NCBI GenBank assembly: GCA_016293205.1
Contig: JAEDES010000001.1
Location: 1 to 64,000 of the forward strand
DNA from: Bacilli bacterium
GTDB lineage: Bacteria > Bacillota_I > Bacilli_A > RF39 > UBA660
Direction: 5' to 3'
Length of the DNA stretch: 64,000 nucleotides
The notes beneath the pieces are model-generated. The model did not search any database, had not been told where the DNA came from, and worked only from the letters and a program-made list of their open reading frames with translations. Each line of letters opens with the position of its first letter. Within the stretch, counting starts at the first letter, position 1. Of the stretch, positions 28,059-37,900 are shown piece after piece. A program made the translations under genes and the position numbers.

Positions 28059-29095
28059 ATTTCTGATTTGTTTTTTATTTTTTGTTTTAATGATTCTTCG
28101 GTTTCCATTGATGCATCATATGGTTCTATAAAATATTCTATTAGCTTCATTCTTAGTCGATATGGTAATTTCTTTTTAGAAGAATTATAAATATCATTAT
28201 CATGCCATGAACCATATTTCTTTGTAATTAATGCTGTTACTAATGTCATTAATTCCTTCTTATCTTTTTTGGGAATATTTGAATATAAAATATCTCTTAA
28301 TCTTTGCATAGCATTAATCATAGCAACATATTCTAATTGTTCTTTTATTGTATCAGGTGTTCTTTCTGTTATAACAGCTTCTCCTATTAAATCAGAACAT
28401 TCAAATATATCAAGTATTTTTGAATTAAAAGTTGTAAAATCAGATACAGTAGTTCCTCCTAAATTAATATTATAATTATAGTTTGTATCAGGAACTGAAA
28501 CAACTTGAGGAGATGTTGCAAGTATTGGAACTGTATATGGATAGTCTTCCCATTTTAAATTTTCTGGGAATGTTTTTCCTTTTACAAATTCTCTTAAAAA
28601 TAATTTATTTGTACAACCTGGAGTTTCTTCTACGAGAAGGTCTGATTCTTCAGGGATTATTACTTCATATCCTTTCATTTGTTTGACACGTGATAAGAAT
28701 GAAACATCTATTCCTTCTGTTACTAGTTTTCTATTCACTCTAGCGACTGGAGATTGTGTTTCTTCACAAGCGATATACATTTTTTCTAACATATCTAAAT
28801 CTAAGTAGTCATCACTATCTACAAAACTTATATATTTACCTTTAGCATTTTGTAGACCTATATTTCTTGCTAATGCTACTCCTCCATTTTTAGCTAAACA
28901 AATCAAACTAATATTGGGATATCTTTTAGCATATTCAATTTCTATATCTACTGAACCATCTGTTGATTTATCATCTACAATGATTATTTCTGTATCATCT
29001 AAAGTTTGATTTACAACAGACTCTAAACATTTGGATAAATATTTCTTAGTATTATATACTGGAATAATAATTGATACTTTTGGTTGTTTTTCCAT
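28037..29095 (-). CDS. Family 2 glycosyltransferase
   Basis: 352 residues. GT-A fold with SIIIPVYNTKKYLSKCLESV at the N-terminus, IIIVDDKSTDGS for nucleotide-sugar binding and FVDSDDYLD as the DXD-type metal site. The C-terminal third has no membrane helices, so it is a soluble or peripheral enzyme that probably adds a sugar to a surface polysaccharide, lipid or protein. No other glycan gene lies next to it, so the acceptor is unknown. AAAGGCG precedes the start. Confidence 0.88.
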   Translation of the reverse strand: MEKQPKVSIIIPVYNTKKYLSKCLESVVNQTLDDTEIIIVDDKSTDGSVDIEIEYAKRYPNISLICLAKNGGVALARNIGLQNAKGKYISFVDSDDYLDLDMLEKMYIACEETQSPVARVNRKLVTEGIDVSFLSRVKQMKGYEVIIPEESDLLVEETPGCTNKLFLREFVKGKTFPENLKWEDYPYTVPILATSPQVVSVPDTNYNYNINLGGTTVSDFTTFNSKILDIFECSDLIGEAVITERTPDTIKEQLEYVAMINAMQRLRDILYSNIPKKDKKELMTLVTALITKKYGSWHDNDIYNSSKKKLPYRLRMKLIEYFIEPYDASMETEESLKQKIKNKSEIIKKNAD

Positions 29096-29151
29096 AATAC
29101 CACGCCTTTCAAAGTGTTAATATTGTACTATATTTTTTATCTATAGACAAG

Positions 29152-29176
29152 AAAAGAAGTCATTGACTTCTTATTT
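29152..29176 (-). terminator. Terminator after rluB-type gene
   Basis: Stem AAGAAGTCA / TGACTTCTT with a T-containing tail on the minus strand. Confidence 0.55.
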
Positions 29177-29884
29177 TTGTAATCCATAGACTTTTGCAAC
29201 TTCTTTTGGAGTTAATTTTCTAAATTCTCCTGATTGTAAGTCTTTTAAATCAAAGAATGCTTCTTTTTCTCTTTTTAACTTTAATACTTCAAAACCAACT
29301 GATTCAAACATTCTTTTTACTTGATGATTCTTTCCTTCATGGATTGTTATTTGAACCATACATGTATTGGTTTTTGGATCTACTTTTTTTAGTTTAACAC
29401 GAGATGGTTTTACTACTTGATCATCTAATTTTACTCCATCTTTTAAAGCATTAATTTGTTCACCTTTAATAATTCCTTTAAGTTTAGCCATATATACTTT
29501 TTCTACTTCACTTGCTGGATGCATTAAGATATTTGCAAAATCTCCATCATTTGTTAATAATAAAACTCCTGTTGTATCATAGTCTAATCTACCTACTGGA
29601 TAAATTCTTGCATTAGTTGGAATTAAATCTACAACTGTTTTTCTTCCTTTATCATCAGATGTAGTTGTAACTACTCCACGAGGTTTATTTAATAAATAAT
29701 ATTCTTTTACTTCTTTTGCTATTAATACATTTTCTACTTCAATTCTATCTTTATCTGTAACCTTTGTTCCTAACTCAGTTACTACTTCTCCATTTACTTT
29801 AACTTTTCCTGCTGTAATTAACTCTTCTGCTTTACGTCTTGATGTAACTCCGGAAGATGCTATTACTTTTTGTAATCTTTCCAT
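29171..29884 (-). CDS. rluB: 23S rRNA pseudouridine synthase, RluB/RsuA family
   Basis: 237 residues. An N-terminal S4 RNA-binding domain (ERLQKVIASSGVTSRRKAEE and GKVKVNGEV) is followed by the RsuA/RluB catalytic domain with GRLDYDTTGVLLLTNDG, containing the catalytic Asp, and the late motif NHQVKRMFESVG. Such enzymes modify 23S rRNA (RluB) or 16S rRNA (RsuA); the length and S4 start favour RluB. The start 29884 is set by AGAGGTG. It probably forms a unit with the kinase-like gene upstream. Confidence 0.88.
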   Translation of the reverse strand: MERLQKVIASSGVTSRRKAEELITAGKVKVNGEVVTELGTKVTDKDRIEVENVLIAKEVKEYYLLNKPRGVVTTTSDDKGRKTVVDLIPTNARIYPVGRLDYDTTGVLLLTNDGDFANILMHPASEVEKVYMAKLKGIIKGEQINALKDGVKLDDQVVKPSRVKLKKVDPKTNTCMVQITIHEGKNHQVKRMFESVGFEVLKLKREKEAFFDLKDLQSGEFRKLTPKEVAKVYGLQK

Positions 29885-29911
29885 CCTTTTCACCTCTAAT
29901 TTTATTTTACA

Positions 29912-30700
29912 CTATTTTCTTAGATAATCAATAAGATATCCTCCATCATAATAGTCAGTTGCTCTCTTCATTTTACGTAGTGTTTTAGCAAACTCTTTAG
30001 TTGCATTTTCTCCTGGTTTAAGTTGTTTTAATTTTTCTATTACATTGCGATAATCTAGATTTGGATAAAATAATTGTTGTAGAGTTAATATATTAAACAT
30101 ATATTCATCTGCTCCTGTTGATATATATCCATTCTCATCAACAAAATTTGATATTGAGTAATTCACTAAATCTATTTTACATGATCCAATTTGAATATTA
30201 TCTAAATCACAAAAGCAGATTACTCCATGTTCATTATTCCATAAAATATTACTCTCTTTTATATCACCATAGATTATTCCATGATGATGAAAGTCTTCTA
30301 ATCTTCTTTTTAATTGTTTTAAATATTCAACTTTTTCCTCTACTGTTACAAATGGATTTGTATCTAGAGGATAAAGAGGTACTGGTGAAGTCATTTCATA
30401 CCCAACAAATTTTTTCTGAGCATTTGTTATTGTTGCTGATACTTGTAATTCATTTTTTAGAGTTTCCATTGTACCTAATCTTATTATTTTACTTTGTTTA
30501 TTTCTTCTAATTTGTTCAATATCTTCTGGAGATTTATCCATATCTTCTTTTACTTCTGATAATAGTATTTTTTTTACAACTCTTCTATTTGGTTCTTTGA
30601 TAATTATGCCTTCTGCTCCACTTACATACGATGATGAATTCTTTTTAATATTTTCTAATTCTTCTGGAGTTAAAATGATATTTGGTAAAGTTTTTGACAT
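29912..30700 (-). CDS. Protein-kinase-like protein
   Basis: 262 residues with a reduced kinase fold. An N-lobe has SSYVSGAEGIIIKEPNRRVV with a Lys pair, then a hinge around YEMTSPVPLYP. The catalytic loop is HGIIYGDIKESNILW (YGD in place of HRD, with the Asp, Lys and Asn retained) and the metal loop is CFCDLDN in place of DFG. This suggests ATP binding and possibly phosphotransfer. The C-terminal part is short. Substrate unknown; it could be an aminoglycoside- or protein-type kinase of the broad superfamily. GGTGGTGATAAT before the start. Confidence 0.65.
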   Translation of the reverse strand: MSKTLPNIILTPEELENIKKNSSSYVSGAEGIIIKEPNRRVVKKILLSEVKEDMDKSPEDIEQIRRNKQSKIIRLGTMETLKNELQVSATITNAQKKFVGYEMTSPVPLYPLDTNPFVTVEEKVEYLKQLKRRLEDFHHHGIIYGDIKESNILWNNEHGVICFCDLDNIQIGSCKIDLVNYSISNFVDENGYISTGADEYMFNILTLQQLFYPNLDYRNVIEKLKQLKPGENATKEFAKTLRKMKRATDYYDGGYLIDYLRK

Positions 30701-30750
30701 ATTATCACCACCTGGGTTCTAATTATACCAAAAATGTATTATTTTGGCAA

Positions 30751-30774
30751 ATTAAAAAGACTATTTCTAGTCTT
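30751..30774 (-). terminator. Terminator after M29 aminopeptidase
   Basis: Stem AAGACTA / TAGTCTT with loop GAAA, then T5 on the minus strand. Confidence 0.65.
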
Positions 30775-31876
30775 CATAATTTAATTGTTTTAGTTCATCT
30801 AGAACGAATTTTCCATCTTTTCTGATTAGAACATCATCAAAATAGATTTCTCCTCCACCAAACTCTTCTCTTTGAATTAAAACCATATCCCAGTGAATAC
30901 TTGATACATTTCCATTATCACAGTCAGCATAACATCTTCCTGGTGTGAAATGTAGGCTTCCTAAGATTTTTTCATCATATAAGATATCTCCCATTGGATA
31001 TAGAATTTTTGGATTTACTCCTAGAGAGAATTCTCCAACGTATCTTGCACCTTCATCTGTATCAAAAATTTCATTTAATTTTTCATCATCTTCATCACAT
31101 GTTGCTTTAATAATCTTACCATTTTCAAATGTTAGAGATACATGATTATATACATTTCCTTGATATGGACTTGGTGTATTATAAGTAATTACTCCATTTA
31201 CACTATCTTTTACTGGTGCAGAATAAATTTCTCCATCTGGAATATTTTTTTCTCCAGTACATGGAATGGCACTTAGTCCTTTAATTGAGAATGTAATATC
31301 TGTATTAGGAGCGACAATTCTAACTTTATCAGTTCTTTCCATTAACTCTTTTAATGGTTTAATATCTTCACTCATTTTTTGATAATCTACTGTCATTACA
31401 TCTAGTGCAAATTCATTAAACTTTTCTGTAGTCATTTTAGCTTTATAAGCATCTAAATCAGTTGGATAGTTTAATAATACCCATTCTCTTTCATTAATTC
31501 TTACATCATCAATATCTTGAGTCATGGCACCATATTTTCTTGTCATTTCTTTTGGTACATCCATACTTTCATAATCATTAAATCCTGTGCGAATCATTAC
31601 AAATGCATCAAAATTGTTTACATCAAATTCTTTTTTCTTCTTTAATAGTTCTAATCTAGCATCAGTATTATGTTCTGCAAGACGAGCATTTAGTTTTGGT
31701 ACATATGGATCTAATACCATTACTGCTCCAACTTTTTGAGCTTCTTTAATTAATTGTTCTACTAAAGGAGTTGCTTCAGTTGTAAAAGTTACTTGAACTC
31801 TTGAATTTTCTTTTAGTTTTAATGAATAATTAACAATTGTATTTGCTAATTCATTTAATTTCTTTGTATTCATCAT
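30767..31876 (-). CDS. Aminopeptidase, M29 family (AmpS/PepS-like)
   Basis: 369 residues, cytosolic metallo-aminopeptidase that trims N-terminal residues from peptides. M29 features: DGEIYSAPVKDSVNG with the first metal ligand, then SLHFTPGRCY and NVSSIHWDMVLIQ, which carry the late His and Asp ligands. The N-terminal half is the usual Rossmann-like region. There is no signal peptide. AAGGA lies 9 bases before the first of two adjacent ATG codons. It stands divergent to a small Gly/Asn-rich gene. Confidence 0.92.
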   Translation of the reverse strand: MMNTKKLNELANTIVNYSLKLKENSRVQVTFTTEATPLVEQLIKEAQKVGAVMVLDPYVPKLNARLAEHNTDARLELLKKKKEFDVNNFDAFVMIRTGFNDYESMDVPKEMTRKYGAMTQDIDDVRINEREWVLLNYPTDLDAYKAKMTTEKFNEFALDVMTVDYQKMSEDIKPLKELMERTDKVRIVAPNTDITFSIKGLSAIPCTGEKNIPDGEIYSAPVKDSVNGVITYNTPSPYQGNVYNHVSLTFENGKIIKATCDEDDEKLNEIFDTDEGARYVGEFSLGVNPKILYPMGDILYDEKILGSLHFTPGRCYADCDNGNVSSIHWDMVLIQREEFGGGEIYFDDVLIRKDGKFVLDELKQLNYED

Positions 31877-31924
31877 TTCACCATATCCTTCCTTTTACAT
31901 AAAATACTTTGAAGGAGTGATTTT

Positions 31925-32182
31925 ATGTATTCATATAGGAATATTATACCAAATAATTATCAATCTATGTATAGAAATAATCAAACATTATATAATAATG
32001 GTGATAGATTCTTTTTAACACCATTCTTAGTAGGTGGAATTGCTGGTACTGCTTTAGGTTATGGTCTTGCAAATAATAATCAACAAAATAATTTTGGTGG
32101 ATATTATCCACAACCAATTTATCCTATGCCTATACCTTATCCATGTTGTGGAAATAATTATCATAATAATTTTTATCGATAA
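31925..32182 (+). CDS. Small Asn/Tyr/Pro-rich membrane-associated protein
   Basis: 85 residues: a hydrophilic Asn/Tyr-rich start, one hydrophobic Gly-rich stretch (FFLTPFLVGGIAGTALGYGL, about residues 29-48), then a Tyr/Pro-rich tail with YYPQPIYPMPIPYPCCG. The low-complexity composition resembles small surface or spore-coat-type proteins of Bacillota, but no family is recognised. GAAGGAG lies before the ATG. It converges on the EIIB-like gene and shares its terminator. Confidence 0.65.
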   Translation: MYSYRNIIPNNYQSMYRNNQTLYNNGDRFFLTPFLVGGIAGTALGYGLANNNQQNNFGGYYPQPIYPMPIPYPCCGNNYHNNFYR

Positions 32183-32212
32183 AAAAATGACTTTAAAAAG
32201 TCATTTTATTTA
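32183..32212. terminator. Bidirectional terminator
   Basis: Stem AAATGACTTT / AAAGTCATTT between two convergent genes, with A7 upstream and T-rich DNA downstream. Confidence 0.75.
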
Positions 32213-32526
32213 ATTTCATCAATATATTTTTTTAGTTGTTTAGACTCAGAACCTAAAATTATCTTTAATTGATTATCAATTTCAACAATTCCTTTGGCTC
32301 CTAGTTTTTGAATACCCTCTTTATTAGCTTTTGTTACATCTTTTAATGTTACTTTAAATCTTGATAAATTTGTTTCAGTTGAAATAATGTTATTTCTTCC
32401 TCCTAAATATTCTACTAATTTATTAAAATCTAATCCGGCATCTTTTTTTGTTGCCTTTAGTATTGCTAATAAAACGATAATTAAAACTATGGCTATTACT
32501 ATATATTTAATATATTCCACTTTCAT
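32206..32526 (-). CDS. Membrane-anchored PTS EIIB-like protein lacking the phosphocysteine
   Basis: About 106 residues: one hydrophobic helix (IVIAIVLIIVLLAIL) then a domain with LVEYLGGRNNIISTETNLSR, FKVTLKDVTKANKEGIQKLG and AKGIVEIDNQLKIIL. This follows the glucose-family PTS EIIB order (LGG..NI....NC.TRLR, then L...GAKGV). At the place of the phosphorylated Cys it has Asn-Leu-Ser, so it cannot carry phosphate the normal way. No EIIA or EIIC is nearby. The start may instead be GTG at 32520, which is better spaced from GGTGATG. Likely a binding or regulatory derivative. Confidence 0.65.
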   Translation of the reverse strand: MKVEYIKYIVIAIVLIIVLLAILKATKKDAGLDFNKLVEYLGGRNNIISTETNLSRFKVTLKDVTKANKEGIQKLGAKGIVEIDNQLKIILGSESKQLKKYIDEIK

Positions 32527-32554
32527 CACCAATACAATTATATAATATTTTAAT

Positions 32555-32582
32555 AAAAAAATAAAGGGGTCTACCTTTATTA
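32555..32582 (-). terminator. Terminator after the 97-residue gene
   Basis: Stem AATAAAGG / CCTTTATT, then T7 on the minus strand, just past the stop at 32588. Confidence 0.65.
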
Positions 32583-32587
32583 GATTT

Positions 32588-32881
32588 TTAGATATCTATA
32601 TCACTTGATGATTCTATTAATAAGCTGTTAATTGTTCCAGTTATTTCATCTACTAATCCTGAATCATCAAACTTAATATCAATTATATCTTCATATACCT
32701 CTTCTACTTTGTACTCTATCGGTCTATCAATTGAAACAATATTAGAAATAGATGGTTCTAAATCACGATCTTCAAATTCTTGGCTTTGATATAGTTTTAA
32801 TGAATCTTCTAAGCAGTTATCATGTTGTTCACTAATTTTAGATAGTTCATTTATTAGATTATTTAATGGTGCACTATTCAT
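32588..32881 (-). CDS. Small acidic hypothetical protein
   Basis: 97 residues, acidic, without membrane segment, cysteine cluster or named motif. The N-terminal half (LNNLINELSKISEQHDN) looks helical. It follows the coiled-coil gene by 9 bases with GGAGG before its ATG, so the two form a unit. Not recognised; the pair could form a complex, which is inference from spacing. Confidence 0.6.
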   Translation of the reverse strand: MNSAPLNNLINELSKISEQHDNCLEDSLKLYQSQEFEDRDLEPSISNIVSIDRPIEYKVEEVYEDIIDIKFDDSGLVDEITGTINSLLIESSSDIDI

Positions 32882-32890
32882 AATAACCTC

Positions 32891-33313
32891 CTATAGAATT
32901 GATATTTGTTCATATATCTTTTTTCGTTTATTTTCTTGTTTTGTTTTTAAATCTATATGTAAATTTAGAATTTGATCTAATTCATATTCTTTTTGTTCAA
33001 AGTCTTTATCTTTTGGATTTGAACGTAGAAGTTTAATTCCTTCATTTATGTTATATAAAGTTTCATCTAATTCATTTATTCTTATAGTTGTTTTTTCTAA
33101 CAATTTTTCTAATTCTTTACGTCTTTGATTTTTTGCAAGCTCTATAATGTGATTATTTATTTTATTTATTTCTTGCTTTATAGATTTGTTATTAGGATTA
33201 TTTTTAGAATAATTATTTTCAAAATTTGAAGAATATTTATTTATGATTTCAATTACTTGATCTAAATCAAGTAGGTCTTCTAATTTCGTTTTATATGTAA
33301 TCTTTTCTATCAC
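32891..33313 (-). CDS. Coiled-coil hypothetical protein
   Basis: About 140 residues, almost wholly helical and charged (for example KQEINKINNHIIELAKNQRR and ELEKLLEKTTIRINELDETL), consistent with a coiled coil. The start is placed at the GTG at 33313, because GAGGTGG lies 5 bases before it; the in-frame GTG at 33322 is inside that ribosome site. No family recognised. First gene of a two-gene unit next to the WXG-like island. Confidence 0.55.
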   Translation of the reverse strand: MIEKITYKTKLEDLLDLDQVIEIINKYSSNFENNYSKNNPNNKSIKQEINKINNHIIELAKNQRRKELEKLLEKTTIRINELDETLYNINEGIKLLRSNPKDKDFEQKEYELDQILNLHIDLKTKQENKRKKIYEQISIL

Positions 33314-33368
33314 ATTAACCACCTCGTTATTCTATCTTAATTATAGATTATGGCTTTCTTTCAGTCAA

Positions 33369-33407
33369 TAAAAAAAGAGTAATGAAGTTATCTTCTTTAC
33401 TCTTTTT
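33369..33407 (-). terminator. Terminator after the toroid-like gene
   Basis: Stem AAAGAGTAA / TTACTCTTT extended by GAAG / CTTC across a one-base bulge, then T6 on the minus strand. Confidence 0.7.
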
Positions 33408-34854
33408 CATAGCATTCATAATAGTTTTTTAAACCCATTATACTATGTTGAATATCATCTATTCTCATTCTATTGCTGTCAGTTGGACAGAAAAATCCAT
33501 ATAAAGATCTTTTTGTTTTCTTTGTATAAATTGCTGTTTCTTTACCTATAAAATAACTCATTAATGTTTTTACATAGAAATTAATATTTGATTCAACTTG
33601 TTCAATTGGAAATTCTTCTAATAATTCTTTAAATGAGTTAGATAATTTTATTTGATGATAAAATTTGTATAATTGCATATTTCCTTCTAGTCTTGATGGA
33701 CAAAATCTGTTTTTTTGTTTTTCAGTAACGTTTTTGATGGCAAATTTAACTATTTTTTCATCTTGAACATATTTTGTTATTTCTGCTAAAGTGTAAGCCA
33801 TCCAATGATCATTATATTTTTCAAAATTAATACTTATATAATAATCAAGTGCATCAATTACGCTATCTAGGTATTTTTGTTCTTTTGTTATTGAATACAT
33901 TTTAATTAGACCTAATGTTGTTTCTCCAACATAGTATTCACAGATAAATTGATCACTTAGTTCAAAGTTATTGTCATAAAGTTGAAAGTAATGACCATTA
34001 GGTTGTTGCATTGATATTATCCCATTTGCAACTTTTTTGGCAAGTTCCATATATTTATCATTATTAAAATATATTTGATAATCTGCTAATAGAAGCAACA
34101 TTAGACCACAAGATCCTATACTAAATCCATCTTTTTTATCATTTCTATATAAAAATGCTTTATTTCTTTTTTCTATTAGATATTCATCAATAAGATATTG
34201 TATCAATTTATTAATTTTAGATTCTACTTCTGGATCGTCAATATAATCCTTTGTATTTATTAGTGCCCAGATACTACCAGCATGTCTAAGAACATTGTAA
34301 TTTGTATATTTTTCACCTGTTAGAGCATTTATTCCATATATAAATTTTCCTGTTGAATATGTCATATTTAATAATTTTGTTGCTGCTTTTGAAAGAGTAT
34401 CTGCAATTAACTTATGATTACACCTATTTTGTACGTGAAAACCTTCGCTAAATTCAAGAGGGATTATAATATTATTTAAGAGCATACTTTTAGTACTAAA
34501 AATAATAATTTTATTAAAATTCATTTCTGTCATAATGTTTTTTTCTTTGAAATATTTATTTATATTTTCAATATCTATAGAATTATTTTCGTAATCTATA
34601 ATTGAGAATAGCGTTAGTTCTTCACATAATATATAATTTCCATTGATTATAAGACCATAAGGAAATTTGTTATTTTTATTTGCATAAATAAGTTTTGATA
34701 ATTCGTTCATTGATACTTCTTTTAATTCAGTAATGTGATCTATTCTAACTATTTGTCCTCTATATAGTTCTTTTATTTTTTCTATCGAGTAATTACTTAT
34801 TTCTTTTATATAATTTCCTTCGATTCTCTTTGTTATTATATTTATTTCTTGCAT
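33397..34854 (-). CDS. Predicted (alpha/alpha)6 toroid protein
   Basis: 485 residues. The first 140 form an unrecognised alpha/beta region. From about residue 150 there are regularly spaced helices with toroid-type signatures: NVLRHAGSIWALI, SIGSCGLMLLLLADYQ, KKVANGIISMQQPNGHYFQ and YYVGETTLGLIKMYSITKEQ. This is the pattern of six-hairpin glycosidase-like or terpene-cyclase-like barrels. No signal peptide is seen, so it is expected in the cytosol. The start 34854 follows GGAGGG. It sits directly downstream of the giant repeat protein, after a terminator. Substrate and activity unknown. Confidence 0.65.
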   Translation of the reverse strand: MQEINIITKRIEGNYIKEISNYSIEKIKELYRGQIVRIDHITELKEVSMNELSKLIYANKNNKFPYGLIINGNYILCEELTLFSIIDYENNSIDIENINKYFKEKNIMTEMNFNKIIIFSTKSMLLNNIIIPLEFSEGFHVQNRCNHKLIADTLSKAATKLLNMTYSTGKFIYGINALTGEKYTNYNVLRHAGSIWALINTKDYIDDPEVESKINKLIQYLIDEYLIEKRNKAFLYRNDKKDGFSIGSCGLMLLLLADYQIYFNNDKYMELAKKVANGIISMQQPNGHYFQLYDNNFELSDQFICEYYVGETTLGLIKMYSITKEQKYLDSVIDALDYYISINFEKYNDHWMAYTLAEITKYVQDEKIVKFAIKNVTEKQKNRFCPSRLEGNMQLYKFYHQIKLSNSFKELLEEFPIEQVESNINFYVKTLMSYFIGKETAIYTKKTKRSLYGFFCPTDSNRMRIDDIQHSIMGLKNYYECYEKE

Positions 34855-34924
34855 AATACCCTCCATATTCTTTTTTACTCTAATATATTATATCATTATT
34901 TGTATTAAGATTTAAATATTTAAT

Positions 34925-34957
34925 AAAAAAGATTTCGTTATTATAACGAAATCCTTT
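34925..34957 (-). terminator. Terminator of the giant repeat protein gene
   Basis: Stem GATTTCGTTAT / ATAACGAAATC, then T6 on the minus strand, 20 bases past the stop. Confidence 0.8.
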
Positions 34958-34974
34958 TATATATATTTATTTAA

Positions 34975-37900
34975 TTAGTTCATACTTGGTAAGTCACTAC
35001 TATTTACAGCTTGATATTTTTCTCCTTCATCTTCATCTGCAATTGCAGCTGTTTCTGGTTGGAATGCATATTCATCTGTTGGTAATAAGTAATCACTTTC
35101 TTCAAGTTCATTTTCATAAGATTCAGTATTTAGAGCTAATTCTGCAGCGTCTTCTTCTTCCCACTCATCAGCTTCTAATTCTTCTTCTTCATCTTTATTT
35201 TCTTTACGTTCTAAGTATGCTTTTGTTCCAAGTCCTGCAAGAGCTGCTGCTCCAAGACCTGCCATTAATGGAATCATGTTGTTATCTTTTGTATTTACCC
35301 TAGTTCTAATTGGATCTGCGCTTGTTGGAATATTAACGCCTTCAGCTAAATCAATGATTTCTCCTAATCCTGTAGCTTCACCAAATTCTTCAGTTAATGA
35401 TGAGAAGTTACTATCTTCTCCTCCTGGAAGAACGTCGTTAACTAGATTATCTCCTGTTGGATAATCTGGTTTCCAGTCATCATCGTCATCAGCAGTATCA
35501 TCATCATTATCTGTGTCAGTGTCTGTATCAGTATCTGTATCTGTATCTGTATCTGTATCTGTGTCTGTATCTGTGTCTGTATCTGTATCTGTGTCTGTAT
35601 CAGTATCTGTGTCTGTATCAGTATCTGTATTTGTGTCTGTATCAGTATCAGTGTCTGTATCTGCTGGTGGAAGTCCTTCATCAGGATCTGATGGTGGCCA
35701 TGTAGAATCATCATCTCCTCCACCTGTTGGACAAACACATGGATTTTGACCACATACTGGACATACTTCTGATGGACAAACGCATGGGTTTTGACCACAT
35801 GTTGGGCAAACTAGATCTGTTGTACTTTGTTCATTTATACAACTTCCATCACACTCAAAGCTTCCACAATATGGACAATGTGGTTTTTCTTCTTGTTGGT
35901 CAAATATTTCATTAACTTTTTCTTCAATTGCTTGTTGTTCTTGAACATTTTCTCTAATGTCTTGTGCTATTTCACTTCCAACGATAGCAGTAGCATGTCG
36001 TCCAATTCTTTGTCCTGCTCCGGCAACTGGGAATTCATCAGCTACATCAAGTGTTGTATCAATTACATCATCAATTAAGTCTGTACCATAACGAGCAGTT
36101 ACTGATTCTTCAGCCATATTTCTAACATATTGTTCACCAACATCATATTTATGAGCATCATCAACACTTTCTAATGCTTCTCTTACTGCATCATCAATTT
36201 TGTCATCCATTGTATCTAAAACTTCTTTAGTAGCTTTATCACGAATTAAATCTTCACCTTGTTTTAATAAATCTTCAGGATCTGTTGCTCTAACAATATC
36301 GTCAACACGAGATGTTGTTTTTTCTGTAATTTCCTTTCCAATTAATTCTCCAGCTTTTTCGGATGCTTCTTGTGCTGCTTCTTTTTCTGCAGTTTCTCTT
36401 GCTATAGACCTTCCTTGTTCTAGAATATCATCAGTAGGTGTTCCTTGAACTGCTTTATCTCCTTCTTCTTTTGCAAGTTTTTCTAGGACGTCATCTCCTT
36501 CTTTTTGAGCAAGTTCACGAGCTTCTTTTTCTGCAGCATCTTTAAATGTTTTTTCTCCTGCATTTTGTAAAGCTTCTTCTCCACCTTGTTTTAGTGCATT
36601 TTGTACTGCATTTTCTCCTGCTTCTTTTACAGCTTCTTCAGTGATTTCTTGTCCTGCTGCTTGGGCAGTTTCTCTTGCTGCTAATTCAGCTTGTTCTCTA
36701 ATTGCTTGTTCTCCTACATTTCTTAGTCCTTCTGGTCCTAATTCTTCAAGAGCTTGTTGAACAGCTTTTTCTCCTTGTTCATGTGTATATTGTTCAATCA
36801 TTTCTTCAGCATGTTCTCTTGCGTATGCTTTATAGTTATTTTCAGCAGATTCTCTAATTGCATTTTCTCCTAATTGTTGAAGTTGTTCTTCTGTTGCATT
36901 TTGAACTGCTCTTTCTCCAGAATCTTTTACATATCTTTCAATGATTTCATCTGTATTTTGCATTACTTCTTCCATAACTTCTTTTCTTGCTGAGTTATAG
37001 ATTGCTTCTTTTCCTGCTGCTTGGATTTGTTCTTCTGTTGCATTTTTAATTGCTTGTTCTCCAGCTTCTCTAGCTTGTGCTTCTAAGGATTCTGTTACCA
37101 TTTCTTTAGTTTGTGTAGTAATGGCTTCTTCACCTAGTTCAATAATTCCTTTTTCTCCAACTGCTGCTACTGCTCGATCTCCACCTTCTTTAATTGCTTT
37201 TTCTAGAAGTTTGTTATCTTTAGCCATTTGTTGGAAGGCTTTTTCACCTTGTTCTCTAATTGATTTTTCTGCTGCTTCTTTAATTTGAGTTTCAGTTGCA
37301 TCTTTTAGAGCTTGCTCTCCAGCTTCCTTAATTCCTTTTTCTGCTGCTTCCATCGATGCTTTTTGAGCAGCTTCATTAATTGCTTTTTCTCCAAGTTCAT
37401 TAATTGCTTTATTTCCTGCTTTTTCAATTGCTTTATCTGATGCATGTTTAACAGCTTTATCTCCAGCTTCTTTTAATACTTTTTCTGAAGCTCCTTGTGC
37501 TGCTTCTTTTGCTTGTTGTTTTATTACTTTTTCTCCGGCTTCTTTTACGGCTTTTTCTGAAGCTTCTTGTACTGCTTTTTCTCCAGCTTCTTTAATAGCA
37601 TCTTCTGTTACTTCTTTTCCTGCTCTTTCTGCTGATTCTTTAAATGCTTTTTCAGCTGATTCTCTAATTGCTTTTTCTCCGGCTTCTTGAACACCTTCTT
37701 TTCCGGCTTTCTTTGTAACTTCTCTTGCAGCTTTTCTTGCGGCTTTGTTTGCTGATTCTTGTGCTGCTTTTTCTGCTTGCTCTCTAATTGCTTTTTCTCC
37801 GGCTTCTTTTGTTGAGTTAATTCCAGCTTCTTTTGCAGCTTTTTCTCCGGCTTCTTTAATTTGAGTTTCAGTTGCTTCTTTTACTGCTTTCTTTCCTTCT

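Noticed and set aside
35640..35680. LPPAD near the Thr-Asp tract considered as a sortase signal
   Set aside because: It is not LPxTG, is followed by about 50 Thr/Asp residues rather than a helix, and is far from the C-terminus.
35442..35915. Long ORFs in other frames over the Thr-Asp tract, such as a Val-Ser repeat ORF on the plus strand
   Set aside because: They are forced by the 6-base repeat being open in several frames; the minus-strand frame is part of the 1459-residue gene with a good start.
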